Source: Larix kaempferi
Taxonomy: Eukaryota > Streptophyta > Pinopsida > Pinales > Pinaceae
Reading direction: 5' to 3'
NCBI GenBank assembly: GCA_027924585.1
Contig: BSBM01001138.1
Coordinates: 9,782,001 to 9,846,000 of the forward strand
DNA: 64,000 bases
Shown here: positions 11,406 through 24,273 of the stretch, piece after piece
How positions within the stretch are numbered: the first letter of the stretch is position 1
Layout of the letters: each line of letters opens with the position of its first letter
Translations under genes and position numbers: made by a program
Notes under the pieces: model-generated
Told to the model about the DNA's origin: nothing
What the model saw: only the letters and a program-made list of their open reading frames with translations
Database searches by the model: none

Positions 11406-13857
11406 CAGTATAGGATCACTTGTAAGACCCTGGTGTTGGTTATCATCAAGGAGTGTGATTTCTCATGGAGCAATGTAGTCCGTAAACCTGAAACACGATG
11501 AAAAGAAAAAGAAAAGGGGTGATATAAAAAACAAAAAAGAGAAAATGCAAAATAAAGAAAATAGCTATATCTCTTGGTTTGGAAGTATGGGGGCTAGGCG
11601 TCGTTGGGGAAGCCCTCTTCTTTATCTGAATCTTTTCTTTGGTAAAATTGTAAGCTCGAAAGTCCTATTCTTCAAAGGACTACAAGCGCTCCCAGAAAAG
11701 CATTGTAAAAAAAGAGAAATAAAAAAAGAGCAAGTGGGCTACCCAGCGCCCACACCCCATGCCCCGGGGTGGATCTATGTCGTCTCAATTCTTGTGATTT
11801 GAATTTTTAGTTTAGCTTTTTTTTTCGCATTTAATCAAATCAACCTAAGAATTAAATTAGCCTTGTTAGTTCCGTTTCAACGGCGGGCCACAAGTGTACT
11901 CAGGACCTAGCTTTTCTCATTTTTTTTACAATTTGCTTTAAAGTTTGAGTAATTTTTTCTTGCTTTCCCAAAGTATGGTTCCACGGAAACAGCTTGCTCA
12001 AGTACTGGAGTTTGGTCGGAAAAGAGACTCTTGGACTAGTTTAACCAAGTAGAAAACATTTTAAAGTTGGTTTAATAAAATTTACCAAAGGCTCTTTCCT
12101 CGTATGCTCTTGACAGATGCAGCTTAGTCTGACCAGTTAGTAAACCAGAAAGGGTGGTGTGACTAGTATTATAGGACAATCCAAGTTAGTTTATCTTAGA
12201 GAACTCGCGAGGTCGCGAAGGGTGACTACCATAGAGTCAGGGGGCTGCTTTAAGCAAGTTATGCCTCGCCCCGTTGGACACTTGGTAAAGCCGCTTCAAG
12301 CGCTTAGTTTGAAGAGTTAAGCTCATTTGGGCCAAACCCCCAATAAACTCACTCCTTAATCCACTCATTAATAAAATAAAACTGACAACAAGACAACTGC
12401 AATACATTCCCGACACAACAACATCATTTTCACATTTCGTCACTGGTCATTACACAATATTTTTATTTAAGTCAATCTGCAAAATGTCGTGAATGTCATT
12501 TAAACTTATATGATGTTGCTTAAATTTGCTGCAGAAGTTTCTGTTTCAGTATTTATATCATCATTTTAACTCCTAGATTAATTGTGTTTGTTTTCTCTTT
12601 TCATAGATTAAACACCATAGACTTTTTCTTTATTAGGGACCACCCCACTTGGCTTCGCTAGAAGTAAGCCTAGACGGAGGAGTCAAGTTTCGAATGACAG
12701 ATCTTGACTAGCCCCCAAGGCCACACCGAGTGGCTTGAAGATTTATGCCACATTCCCCCCCTAGGATGTTTCCAGGCAGCAACACCCTGTACAAACCTGC
12801 CTACTGCCCTCTACCTAATCCTTGAACTTGGCTCCTCCCCGATGATCTAACTCTGCTCCTCGGATGAGTTTACTTCAGCTCCCGACCAAATTGTCTTTTG
12901 AGTGAATAATGAATGTGTCTTAACCCTCTACCTTGACTTGCCTTTATACTTTAGCTAAAACCCTAATCTCTCAAGAGATGTACAATTGAGATTAGATCTA
13001 AATCACTAATGTACTAAAATACACTTTATTACATTCAATAGCAAAAAATAAGATGTCCACTTTATTAATAAAATGAATTACAAAATAGAATTGACTTAGA
13101 CGACTTCATGCATGTTTGACACTAAAACTGTGCAAATGTTCCTGTCCCAGCGACAAACATCAACAACATTATGGTTTTACCTGTGTTAGATTTGAAATTT
13201 ATGGATTCATGGTAAAGTGATGACCATGCTAGTTCTGGAATTCTATCCATTCATTACTATGTCTAACCAATTTTAGAATGAACAAGATATTGAATTAGAT
13301 AATTTGAAGTGCCTTTTTACCATTGACAGCTAGACTACTCTCTGTGAAGTTTTCTGCTCACTACATGATTTAATTTATTAATAAATAAAAAATAGCCCGG
13401 TTTTGATGGTTTAGTTCATGGGTAGCGAACAACCATAAATGTAAATATCATGCCCATTTTTCAATGCCAATTATTATCATATGTAATTGATTGTTTTGTC
13501 ACAACATCTTGTCTCATATGGATGATCTATGGCATTGTCTTCCTACTGTGAAACTACACCTCCAACAACTAATGTAATATTACAGTTCATTTTCATGCAA
13601 AACCTTCTACATGTTTGATTTCAACGAAACAAGGATTCATTTTAGTTTGATACAATGAAACAGAATTAAAAGTTTTAGAATTCTTCTTAAAATACTATGA
13701 CAGGATTATCATCAACCAACAAATACATAATTCTAAGTGTAAAATGCAACAATATGAATTATGTTAAGAAATGTATAGAATCATCTCAAGGAAACAGGCA
13801 AACAGCAACCCTAGAATATAGACGATCCTCACAAATCTTGCAAGCATAAAAACTCAC
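11406..13857. other. Noncoding sequence, no gene recognised
   Basis: 11406-12980 probably includes the tail of the gypsy fragment and unclassified repeat DNA; short ORFs such as 11545-11802 have no recognisable domain. From about 12980 to 13857 the sequence is AT-rich and reads as intron of the minus-strand LINES-like gene, downstream of its last visible exon. I found no further exon here. Confidence 0.4.
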
Positions 13858-13957
13858 CCCTGCTAAGAGTTCATAGAAAAGGAGATGTGGCTTCAATGCT
13901 TCTAAGCAAGCCTCCATGAATACTTTCTTATCAAAGATCTTGTCTCCACCACATAGC
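13858..13957 (-). CDS. LINES-like host gene, fifth visible exon
   Basis: 100 bp on the minus strand. The acceptor TTGTTTGTTCAG lies before 13957 and the donor GTGAGT follows 13858. The first base completes the codon split by the previous exon, then 33 codons follow, including DKKVFMEACLEALKPHLLFY. It ends in phase 0. The intron before it is 79 bp. No stop codon is present, so at least one more exon is expected, probably left of this window. Assignment to LINES rests on the whole exon set rather than on this exon alone. Confidence 0.8.
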
Positions 13958-14036
13958 CTGAACAAACAACGAGGATATGTATCAGATGAACTATAAATTC
14001 TGACTCTATAGTACATCAAGCATGTTTTCTACTCAC

Positions 14037-14098
14037 ACTTGTCGCAAAGGTACTGGCATATTCAAAAGTTGCAGCAACATTTCAAACATGAGATCATC
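14037..14098 (-). CDS. LINES-like host gene, fourth visible exon
   Basis: 62 bp. The acceptor TTTATTTTGCAG lies before 14098 and the donor GTGAGT follows 14037. It encodes DDLMFEMLLQLLNMPVPLRQ plus two bases of the next codon. This continues directly from the third exon, which ends in FLQLFMDE, giving the FLQLFM-x-E-DD-x-x-FE-x-LLQLL pattern I associate with LINES proteins. I expected this continuation before finding the exon. The intron between the two exons is 37.8 kb. Confidence 0.85.
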
Positions 14099-15192
14099 CT
14101 GCAAAATAAAGAAAGAGTTAATATAGTTATTAAATCATCATGATTATAGTTACAATAGGAAAAGAAACAGTTCCACAAGGATACTACTGAGGCCGCAAAT
14201 GTCACACTAAGATAATTAGTCTTTATGTTGCTGATACGGAATAAAAATAACTTATGATAACATGAAAAGAGGATAGACAAGACATATAATTTGTATAGCA
14301 TGGGTATCTTAGAATGGAGATATCCTTGTCTCGAGTATACTCTAACAGGCTCAAGACATCTTTGGGGACATATGCGACATCCCTCCAGTCCTAATTCTAG
14401 GGATACCTGTACTCAATTGCAGACATGCCCCAATCCATTAGGGACGTCCCCAAGGGGGGCAACCATTGTTATTCCCCCAAAAGTGAAACAAAAAACATAA
14501 CAATAAAAACAACAGCACAATTGGTGATTGGTTGTAACTTGTAGCCTAACCAACATATAATCAAGGCACAAATACATCACAAATAGCTAGTCAATAATGC
14601 AACTTATAATTATTTGTGCTAGGTACTTGTGATTTATAACTCCTATCAAATGCATTCATGGCTCTATCAAGCATATATAACTTAATCATTTTACATGTAC
14701 TGTATTAACTACCACTGGAAAATGCCCAAGTAATGAACATTAAGTAATTACTCCTAACTATTAATTTTGAGTTTTGAGTTTTAAAGTTCAAGCTTTAATG
14801 TTTTCTTTCAGATTTGAAATTTCCTATTATGCAATCCATGTGTGTCAAGTTGTCAACATGTATTTGTAATAATCCCAGATCAATGTACCCACTACTCAGG
14901 CATTGGGAATCCTTACCAGGTACCCCATACCCATACCTAGCATACCACTGTACCCTCATATCCATGCAGCCTTGCACAAAAAGAAAAGAACACCTATCAA
15001 AAGAGGTCAAAACGATAAAAGGGGATTTTCAAGGCCAGTTGCCACCAATTAAATTGATGAACAAAAAATAATATATACCTTTTTGGAAAAGTCTGGAATG
15101 AATGGATAAAATTCTTCTATGCATGACCAGTATTCTACAATCAATGAGATTTTTGCATGGGATTGCAAAAACTGCAGAAGGTATAAAGCTAA
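14099..15192. other. Left end of the giant intron, no gene
   Basis: AT-rich noncoding DNA between the fourth exon and a TIR-like element. Patches at about 14290-14470 and 14880-14970 carry repeated CC-rich words such as CATACC and GGGAC and may be decayed mobile DNA. No domain or RNA gene is recognisable. Confidence 0.4.
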
Positions 15193-16032
15193 GTTACCAG
15201 GATTCGGATCCAGATTCGGATCCGGATACAGATTCACCAGATTTTTTAAAACCCAGGATCCGGAAACGGTGGGCAAATGGCAAAGTACAAAAAAAATATA
15301 AATATTTTTATAATAAATAAAAAAATAGAGTGAAGAAACAAAACTATTCAGGAAACACAAGAGTAGAACTATAAGTTATTGCCAAAAAAAAGAGTTCATG
15401 TACCATAACTAATAATTTGATGAGTTGTAACCATAATTGATATTTGATAATTTTAAAAACCATTTCACCATGAACTTGAAGCAGGGCATAACAGTGTTTT
15501 TGTGAGCCACATCCACATGTACCTATCAGCAGGGAATAAAGTGGTTTTCTTGAAGGCTATGGTAGACTACATAACAGTGTAGGTGAAGTGAACAACAACA
15601 TAGCACATAAAGATATATCAGGCTTCAGCCCTTGACAGCAGACTTTAACCATAAAGATAAATCAAATAAAAACATTGAGAGCAGACCTTGATATTGATAT
15701 ATCATAGTTCAAGAGCAGATCTTGACATAAGGATAGATCAGACCTTGAGCAGGAATGGGGTTTACGCTTTTAGCCATTAGATGTTTAGGGTTTTTAAAGT
15801 TTTTCATTAAAAACAATTTTTCAGGTGGATCAAATGGGTTGTAGAAACACTGGAAGTTTCAGGATCCATTTGAAAATTTCAGGAATTGTTTGATTTTTCA
15901 CAGGATCTGTTTCATGGGACCAGGATACATTTCTTTCTGCAGGGAATCCGTTTCCATGACGGTTCCTAGGCGGATACGTATCGGATCCGCGGATCCGCAG
16001 ATCCTACACACTGGGGTGGCGGATCCGGTAAC
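15193..16032. mobile_element. Candidate non-autonomous DNA transposon with GGATCC-rich ends
   Basis: Both ends show an imperfect inverted match: GTTACCAGGATTCGGATCC on the left and GTTACCGGATCCGCC read inward from the right. Both subterminal regions are dense in CGGATCCG words (15205-15260 and 15975-16027). The element would be 840 bp and has no ORF of interest. I found no convincing target duplication, so superfamily and exact ends are open. Confidence 0.45.
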
Positions 16033-16842
16033 ATAGATATAAAGGCATGACTGCAGCCTCCTTCAAGCACATCTTCCAATGTTGTTTAATTATCATTCAT
16101 CATATTGCAGGTTTGATTTTTGGAAGGTTTAATGGTTGTTGTTGTAAGATTGCTCAGTTTTAAGGATTGGGAGACCAGCTTTAAAGAGAGTATATGTGAT
16201 ATTTAGTCCCATAAGGGGGGTTACCCAACTTCTCCAAGGATTTTATTGTCTGATGTTGGAGACAAAAACCAAGGGACAGATTGGTATTTGCTGAAATTTC
16301 ATTTGAACCTGATAATTAATGCAAATCTGAACATTCAACTTCTTCCAAGAAGGTTCCTCGGATCTTAACCCTAGAATGTTCAGCCCTTAGGACTGCTGTA
16401 GATTAATGTGTAAAACAGCAGTGGAACAATCACAATAATTCACTTTTAGTAGCCCTAAAATTCACAGCAATTCAAAATGAAAAGATACCAATCATTCCAA
16501 TGAGTCAAAGTCACAAGACTTGGAATCAGCAAAAAATATTCAAGGGAAAAGAGCGAAGAGTTTGAATCATCGGGAAAAAAAGGGAAAAAATCGGCATATA
16601 CAAAAAATAAAAATATACACATATTTTGAATTCAAATAAACTTTTTCCATTAATATTCGATAAATCCATGTCCATACAATGCAAAATATCAATAAATGTC
16701 CAAAACTTTATAAATGAATAGGTATCTCATATACAATATGAGTCCAGACTCCAAACCGAGAGCTGGAAGAACTTAAGAAGTTAACAAAATAGTAAATAAT
16801 AATACTAAAGTCTGATGCTAAATACTGCAAAAAAACTAAGAA
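16033..16842. other. Noncoding intron sequence
   Basis: No gene, RNA or clear element end is visible. It is AT-rich and only short chance ORFs occur. Confidence 0.4.
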
Positions 16843-17150
16843 TCAGATTTTCCCATGTCTGCAACTGCTTGACCCTCAAGGTTCTCCCAGGGCTGTTGGG
16901 AGCGGAGAACGGGAGTTGGAACAGGAGCGGAAGTGGGAGTGAAAAGCGAAATTTTCAAAAACTTCCATTTTGGGAGCGTTTTTTATATAATACATATTTT
17001 AATATATTTTGATGCATATATATTAAAAAAACATGCAGAATGCCAAATTATCTATAGAAAACATGAAAACATAGATCTAACCATTTAGTACACATATAAC
17101 ATCAATCATCTAGTAGCTATAACTTATAACATTGTCATCGGATGATCAAT
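16843..17150. repeat. Arm of an inverted repeat pair, GGGAGCG-rich
   Basis: It matches the reverse complement of about 27890-28200. The shared blocks include ATCAGATT near the outer edge, GCTGTTGGGAGC, CCATTTTGGGAGCG, an AT-rich TAATATATTTTGAT stretch and ATCAATCATCTAGTAG. The two arms are either long terminal repeats of one interrupted element or two copies of the same family in opposite orientation. Confidence 0.6.
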
Positions 17151-17649
17151 CATCAACGTCAACGTTCAAGTTTCAACATATAATATTTTCGATTGACAAA
17201 CTCATAGATAACATCAACCATGAAATGAAATAGAGCATCATATTCATTACCAAATAATTGTAAGATGAAATCAACAATTTAAACTTCAAAAGTAGGTTCA
17301 AAGTTCAAAATTCAAAATTAAAACTTAAACTCATATAATGTTTACAAAATAGGCCATAATAGATATTAAATGCAAAGTACTATCTACTAAGCTCTCCTCT
17401 TGCCATGAGAAACTTCCATTTTCTTTTCTCCTGATCTGGGAACACGAGTAGAAGCGGTTGGAAGTGTTCATAGAACATGAGAAGGAGTTGCATGCCCCCC
17501 ACGGATTGTTGGACATTGTGAAGATAAAGGAAGAACTCCTACATATGGAAACGTGCCAATGGTTGGGGGTGGCATCTCTGTTGTATGAATTTAATCACCT
17601 TCATGATCACCCAGTAGTTCAGCCTCCAAGTGCTCTAATACTATGTCTC

Positions 17650-17951
17650 CATCGTCAAAATTAGCCTACTCTGCATTGTTGTCCCAAGTCAAATATGTTC
17701 TATCATTCTTGGCCACATCACAATAATGGGACAACCACCTTAGGTTGTACAGCACATAAACCAAGCTTTCTGCCCGATCTACATTCAAGTTGTTTATCTT
17801 CACGTTGTGGACGAATTTGTAGGTGCTCCAACACCTCTCTAAAGAAGAAGTGTTAACAACCTATGAAAGCACACTCAACCTATCTCAATCTTTGGTTGCA
17901 TGCAAGTTACCAAAGACTCCATGTTCACTGATGTATTTGCTAAATTCAATT
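17650..17951 (-). pseudogene. hAT transposase C-terminal dimerisation region (remnant)
   Basis: The minus-strand translation shows the hAT dimerisation signature: SLERCWSTYKFVHN, then NNLNVDRAESLVYVLYNLRWLS, a short tail and a stop near 17660. In plant hAT transposases this region dimerises and ends the protein. The remnant is cut at 17951 by the LTR of copia E. The rest of the transposase was not found. The GGGAGCG repeat arm 500 bp away on its 3' side may be the matching element end. Confidence 0.75.
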
Positions 17952-18819
17952 TGTTAATTTTATCCACAGATCACTACTCCCTCTGGATAGCCTTGAGATC
18001 TCAAGAGGTTTGAGTCTCTATAAATCAATAATACTAAAGACTTAACAATCAAATGCTATAGATCTCTTAACACTTAAACACTGAAATACTCAATCAATCA
18101 CACACAACACTGGATGTACCCTGGAAACCCCAAACAGGGAAAACCAGCAATCTGTGGGGCTTTCTTCTATCTCAAGCCCAGAGCAATATAAGGAGTACAA
18201 ATACATACAATGTTACCTCAGATGGAACACTAAACCTGATCGGATCAAAACCCTAGATCTGCATGCAGCAACTAATGCATCCACATAGGAAATGTGCCCT
18301 AGTTGTCAACTGGATCTGGATCTGTCTGCAGGTAACTCTATATGTATTGACTCTCTCACTACACTGCTCTGATCTTTTTTGCTACAGAAGAAGGCCAATA
18401 GTTGAATGCGTCCTCCTCTGCATGGATAAGTGCACCCTCCCTCAAGATAACAAATGCTCGTACGGAATCAGATCTGAGCTCTGATCGTCACAGTCCTTTC
18501 TCAATCGCTAAGACAAGGATACTCTAAAAGTCTCAGCTGCTCAATCGATCAACCGGAAGCAGTAAAAGCTTCTCTCTCCTCAAAGAATGCGCGCTCCTTC
18601 CTTAGGAAAGTCACCCACCTCTCCACTAGATTTATCTCAAATCAATTGGCTCAGTAATACTGTCAGGATGCCTTTTGCCTTCTCATATCAACTCACTGGA
18701 AAATTAGGTTTACCAAAAACCTAAAGTGAGTGCATGCAAAACTCACATTTGCATGCATCTGAGCATGCAAAACTTTTCATACCCTCCAGAGAATAACTTC
18801 CCTGGTTAACCTTTTAACA
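17952..18819 (-). repeat. 3' LTR of copia E (868 bp)
   Basis: It starts TGTTAATTTTATCC and ends CCTTTTAACA. The adjoining 18820-18840 reads on the minus strand as a purine-rich GGTTAAGAGGGAG tract, the expected polypurine tract just before the 3' LTR. Confidence 0.8.
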
Positions 18820-18829
18820 CTCCCTCTTA

Positions 18830-20973
18830 ACCAGGAAAGGATTCTGAACCACTCCCATCTTCTCCCTGAAGTACTCAAACTTATTTCTCATCAAGGACTT
18901 TGTGAGAATGTCTGCAACTAGCTCATTCGTGAATATGTACAGGAGCTCAACTGCTCCTCTCTGAACATGATCTCGAATGAAATGATACCTGATCTCTATG
19001 TGTTTGGACCTATCATGAAATACAAGATTCTCCGAGAGTTTGATGCAACTCTAATTATCACAGTGAATCACCGTAGGCTCCAGCTGTTGATCAAATAGAG
19101 TCATCAACATTTTGCAAAGCCAAATGGCCTCACTACTGGCTAAAATAGCCGCCATATATTCTGCCTCAGCAGAACTCAATGCTACAGACTTATGTTTCCT
19201 GCTGAACCACGACACGACTGTCAAACCCAAGCTGAAACAACACTCGGAGGTGCTTTTCCTGTCAACTGCACTGCATGCCTAATCTGAATCAGTAAAGCCA
19301 ACTAGCTGTACTCCACCCTGCCTTACATAATTCAACCCATACTCTGTTGTTCCATTGATGTACCTTAGAACATGCTTTGTTGCCACCTAGTGTACATCTC
19401 TAGGTTCTACCATGTATTGACTCAAGGTGTTAACAGCAAAACTCAAATCTGGCATGGTGTTGACCAAGTACATCAAGGATCCAATGAGCTGTCGGTACTT
19501 GGTGGGATCAACCAACTTACTCTCAGAAGACACTTGCTTCTTCCAATTGGTTGTCATAGGAGTAGTCATGGGCTTGCAATCTTGCATCTGCAATCTCTTC
19601 AGTATGTCCATTGCATACTTGTCCTGACTAAGAAAGATATGCCCATCCTTCTGCCAGACCTCCATGCCTAAGAAGTAGTGCATCAATCCTATGTCCTTCA
19701 TTTCAAACTCTAAAGCAAGGTCCTTCTTGCAACCATTGATAAGTTTTTCTACTCTTGTAATGAATAGGTCATCTACATATAATACAAGAATAAGAGGATC
19801 CCCGTTCACTACGATGAAGTAGAGATTGGGATCAGCTTCGCTCTTCTAAAAACTTAACTGTTGCAAGTAGGTATCTATCTTAGAATACCAAGCTCTAGGT
19901 GCTTGCTTCAAGCCGTATAAAGCTTTCTTTAGTCTACATACATGAGACTCTCTCTCAAGTATCTTGAAGCCCTCTGGTTGCTCAATGTACACCTCCTCCT
20001 CTATGAGTCCACTGAGAAAAGTTGTCTTGACATCCATCTGGTGAATCTTCCATCTCAGCTCTGCTGCTACAGAGATCACAGTCCTAATGGAAGAATATCT
20101 AGCCACCGGAGCGAATGTCTCATCCTAGTCAACTCCCTCTATCTGTGAGAACCCTCTAGCCACAAATTTGGCTTTGTATTTCTTAATGTTGCCATCTGCA
20201 GCATATTTAATCTTATAGAGCCATCTGGAGGTGACTACTGACTTTCCCTCTAGTCTGGGCATAACTTCCCAGACATCATTCTTCATGATGGAAGCATACT
20301 CTTCCAACATGGCATCTCTCTAGGCCTGCTCAATTGCTACTTGCTCATATGAGGATGACTCTGACTCACTGATACTTCTCACCATAGCTAAGTAACTACA
20401 GAATCTTTGTGGTGCCTTCCTCTCTCTTACACTCTTCTTAGGAATTCCCACTGCCTGGGCTTCCTTCAAGGTATCTTGAAGCCACTTGGGCTTCCTCTTC
20501 ACTGAAGTGACATCCTGTGAGGAGAACTCCTCATCCTCATCCTAATCAACCGTATGAGAATGAATGCCTCCAGTAGAGGTACCTATAGTCGTTGATCCTG
20601 TAGCCCAAGAACCTGTAATCTGGGACCCTAATCCTGGTTGATCACCAACCTGAGATCCTATGCCAATTCCTACTCTTGTGCCTGTGGAACCCGTAATCCG
20701 GTAATCTGTCATCCCAGATACTTGGGACCCTGTTGGCTGTGGAATAGCACTCTGACCTGTATCATCCAGAGATGTAGCAATCTGTTGTTTTCCCTTCTCT
20801 AACTCACATGACTTTCGGAAAGCCCGATCCTCCTCAAATTTCACATCCCACCTCACAACAGTCTTCTTGAGAGCGGGAATGTAAATGCGATAGGCTTTTG
20901 AAGTCTCATCATATCCAACAAGAATTCCCCTCTTGGCTGTAGGTTCCAGCTTTGTCCTTTTCTCTGAAGGAAT
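18830..20973 (-). pseudogene. Copia E polyprotein remnant: integrase end, RT and RNase H
   Basis: In minus-strand order: end of integrase (SEKRTKLEP, 20973-20542), a linker rich in TGS repeats, and reverse transcriptase with [10 protein letters not shown]-like and MDVKTTFL motifs plus the catalytic LYVDDLF (20502-19387). RNase H follows, with DRKSTS and SSAEAEYMAA (19380-18830). Stops occur in the RT fingers, at the codon before SFSEK-like sequence, and in RNase H, where the CDN motif runs into a stop. It is a decayed copy. Confidence 0.85.
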
Positions 20974-21623
20974 TGTTATCACATTTATAGTAGTAGGGGC
21001 TACCATATATTTCATTCAGATTCCAGTATATTTTTCAGCCAGTCCTTTACACTGAGATGCTTGAGATGAGCATCTATTCTTGGATCACTCCTATGATGAT
21101 GAGCAGTATTATATTCCTTTGCCATGACTGAGTCTCAGGAAACTCAAATTTGATGACCGATGTAGCCATTTTTCCATTACAGAGTAGTATGCAATGCCCA
21201 GAGTTGCAGCAGGAGGTTCTCAATGGTCAGATGATGTCTCAGATGTATTTGCACGGGTATATGATCCAGCAAGTGTTATCTTGTGTTCTTGGTTATATTG
21301 CTTTTGTAGTCATTCTAGTGGCATTTTCTAGCACTTAGTGTCATGATCTGGTGATCATATATATATAGTATTGGACTTGGTTGTTATCATGTATCTATCT
21401 AGTGCCCTGCTCAGGTCTTAGAAATTCTTGTCTATACTCATTGCTTTTACCCTCCTTAGGAGAATGGAGGTGATCATTCCCACAATTGCTTGGCTTGCTA
21501 GTGTTGGCATCATTTTCACTATCTCCATCCATCCGCTACCTTCCAGTTATTGTTGTTACCCTGACTTACTACTTGACTTGTGATACGGAGGACTCCCCCA
21601 CTTTAGCCTCTTTGTTGGGTGGA
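20974..21623 (+). repeat. Fragment of an element A family LTR (first 650 bp)
   Basis: It starts TGTTATCACATTTATAGTAG exactly where copia E breaks off and follows 3787-4440 with moderate divergence, including the shared words GATGAGCATCTAT, GGTGATCATTC and TAGCCTC. The match ends near 21623. It is probably a truncated solo LTR. It gives independent support for the LTR start at 3787. Confidence 0.7.
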
Positions 21624-23637
21624 GAGATGGGTGCCATAACCCAAGGCAAAAATGGGGCTGTTAACTCCACTATCCAAGCTGCCAAAACGCAGCCCCATTC
21701 TCTCCTAAAAATCAGCTGCAAATTCTTACATGGGAAGGCGCCCTCCCTTGGGAAATGCGCCCCCCTTATGGGGAGAAGCGCCCACCTTATGGGGAGTCAA
21801 TCCCACTAAGTTAGCTACTCCAAAATGTTGCCAAATAACCTCTTACAACTCCAAAAATATAGCTGGTCCAAAATCCCATCTATTTTGGATTTTTTAATTT
21901 TCTCATTTTTTGCTTTTTTGCATTTTTTTGCACTTTTTTTACTTTTTGGGGTGATTTTTGCAAAAAGATGAAAAATTAAGTGTCTAAAGACTATGGAAAG
22001 TGGTTTTATGGGTAATGTGGGTGCTCCAGGTTAGAAAACGAGCACCCCCATGGTCAAAACAACCCCTAGACCATGATTTTATCACTTTTTTTATTTTTTT
22101 AACCAAACCATTAAAAAATGGTTTGTTTTACGGAAAAATATTTTTTCGGAACTTAAAAAAAACCTAGGAGGACCTAATACATGTTCATACGACTCAAAAA
22201 CTATGACTAGCATGGTTTAATACATTGACACATAGACTCTAATAACTTCCTAAGGCTAACATTCTTTATTATTATAAGCCCAACCACTCTTGATCATGGT
22301 CCTTTGGAGGATGACTAATATAGTAATATTTTATGATGGTGGAAAAGCTTTTAATATTTTATTTTATAACATAAAGTTATGTAAACACTTTAGGAGGAAA
22401 GGGGATAGACTCATTGCTTGGAGGGCTAATGCAGACATCTTTGGTTGCTTAAAGAGGTTGGTGGGTTGAAGACCCATTCAGGAGATTGCTTTGAGGAGGT
22501 CTTCTGAGCGTTTCTTGGAGCATACGCTTTGAAGGGGCCTTTGGAAACCACGTGACATCATCACCAACACCTTGATCCTTGCTTCATGAAGATTTCCCCC
22601 TCATTAAGGGGCCCCATGTATCTCATCATTGCACAAGTGGCATTGACCACCTTATTTTGTTGTATTAGTTGCCTGAAGTGGGGCTTTGGTTGTATTTTAT
22701 ACCACCTTAGGCTAGATCTTAGGAAAATATTGATATTTTATTGTATAAGGAAGCTGTAGCCCCTTCTATAAATAGAGAGGCACTTTCTCATTTCATTTTC
22801 ATAGTTGGACTTTGGGAGTTCTCTCTCTTTTGGAGCTTCATCGATATATTTTTCTTTTGTGCAATTTATGGTGTTAAGGGTTCTTTCTATGTGGTGAAAA
22901 CTTTTGTCAATTCTTGAAGCTTCTTCTTCTTGGTTCTATTATTGTGATCAAGGATTAATGTTGGAATGTTCAAATCTTCTACAAACCTCTCATGATTGAT
23001 CCAAAGAATAGTTGGAAGGAGGACATCTTAAGCTATTGACTTGTGCATTCTCCTTTGTTGGTTTGGGTGAGTATTTTAGACCTTGTCTAGATATGCATTT
23101 TGGCTCCTTTGCAAGGGTTTCTAGGTATTTATCTTCTCCACAGTTGATCTTGGTTGGCCAAGGACTTTCCTCGGTTGGCCAGGGACTTTCCCCAATTGGA
23201 TCTCCCTCTCATAGACCTTGAAGTCCATTGTTTATCCTCAATTGGGTGATGTGACTAGTGTGTCCCAACCCATAACCTTAGAACGAAATAAACTAATTCT
23301 TGAAGGACCATTCTTCTTCGGCTCACTTTCCATTTGATTCACCTTGACTCCAATACCCTAATTGGATATTGGCACTGATCTCCTAGGTCTCTCCATCACT
23401 TATTCTAAAAACCCTAAAAACTACAACCCCGTTTTGCTAAGGCTATCTCTTCCAAATCACCTTGTGCCCTCATTGCCATAGCCTAGCAATCCTATCTAGG
23501 GACGCCTCCTCAAGTTGGAGAAGAGCCAACCGAAAGTGCATAGAGGTAGTTATCATGCTGACAGTGGGTAACACCTCTCAGGTTACCGTGAACTAGTAGC
23601 GATCTTTGGGAACTAGTAGCGATCTTTGGGGCTTTTA
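21624..23637. other. Unclassified repeat DNA with an LTR-like promoter
   Basis: No gene is present. Around 21735-21800 short GC-rich words (GCGCCC.CTTATGGGGAG) repeat. At 22770 CTATAAATAGAGAGGCAC resembles an LTR promoter. A block at 23480-23580 is shared with 33620-33720 and 56540-56640, one of which lies near the end of an LTR-like insert, so about 22600-23600 is probably the 3' part of a related LTR. Confidence 0.45.
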
Positions 23638-24002
23638 CTACAGGTGCTAGTTTGCATAGTAACACTTGGGAAGACGTAAAGTGGAACATGAAGAGCCATG
23701 CAACAAGTGCTAGTTTGCGTAGTAACACTTGGGAAGACGTAAAGTGGAACATGAAGAACCATGCTACATGGCTTGCAGCAAGTGATAATAACATTGCATT
23801 TTTTCATAAACAAGCACTCACCAAGAAAGCCACAAACACCATATGAAAAATTAGAGACTCAATTGGGAGTTTATCTAAGTCTTTTGAAAGCATCACTAGT
23901 GAAGGATTTTTGTACTTCAAAGAAATATTTACAGAGCTAGACATGGAAAACATCAAGGAGATCCTCTTGGTGTCCTTGTTCTTTCATTGTTGAGTGGAGG
24001 AG
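23638..24002 (+). pseudogene. L1-type LINE ORF2 fragment, part 1 (endonuclease-RT linker)
   Basis: The translation contains WLAASDNNIAFFHKQAL, then KKATNTI and IRDSIGSLSKSFESI with an EGFLYFKEIF block. This is the region of plant L1 ORF2 between endonuclease and reverse transcriptase. It is interrupted at 24002 by LTR element D and resumes at 26392. A 62-bp tandem duplication sits at its start. Confidence 0.65.
23645..23768 (+). repeat. 62-bp direct tandem duplication in the LINE
   Basis: Two nearly identical units (GTGCTAGTTTGC to AAGAGCCATG and its copy) lie head to tail with about three differences. An unrelated 20-bp unit containing AACTAGTAGCGATC is also doubled just before it (23590-23630). 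Confidence 0.8.
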
Positions 24003-24222
24003 TGCTACAACCGTATCCGGTTGGACAATTAAGAAGCGAGTCCGACTTCCATGATGAATAATAAAAATAAGAATATATTGATAGATGATGATAATTACAA
24101 TTGGTAGCCGCCATTATATATAGTGTGGGCAGCCATGTATGAGGAGACAAGGCCCTTAACCTAATACTAATTATTATTTATTATTATCATTATTGTTATA
24201 TTTATTATTTATATTTGTTACA
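24003..24222 (-). repeat. 3' LTR of element D
   Basis: On the plus strand it starts TGCTACAACCG and ends ATATTTGTTACA. Next to it (24223-24240) the minus strand reads as a purine-rich tract, CTTGAAGGGGAAGGCAA, the expected polypurine tract. Confidence 0.9.
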
Positions 24223-24273
24223 TTGCCTTCCCCTTCAAGGGAAGCTTTGTCCTCAAAGCTTAGTTTGTTGATG

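Larger units (their letters stand above)
17952..20973 (-). mobile_element. Ty1/copia element E, 3' half with 3' LTR
   Basis: The LTR at 17952-18819 is followed, in minus-strand order of 3' to 5', by RNase H, reverse transcriptase and the end of integrase. At 20973 the frame is broken by a gypsy LTR fragment. Gag, protease, most of integrase and the 5' LTR are missing from the window. The element interrupts a hAT remnant. Confidence 0.85.
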
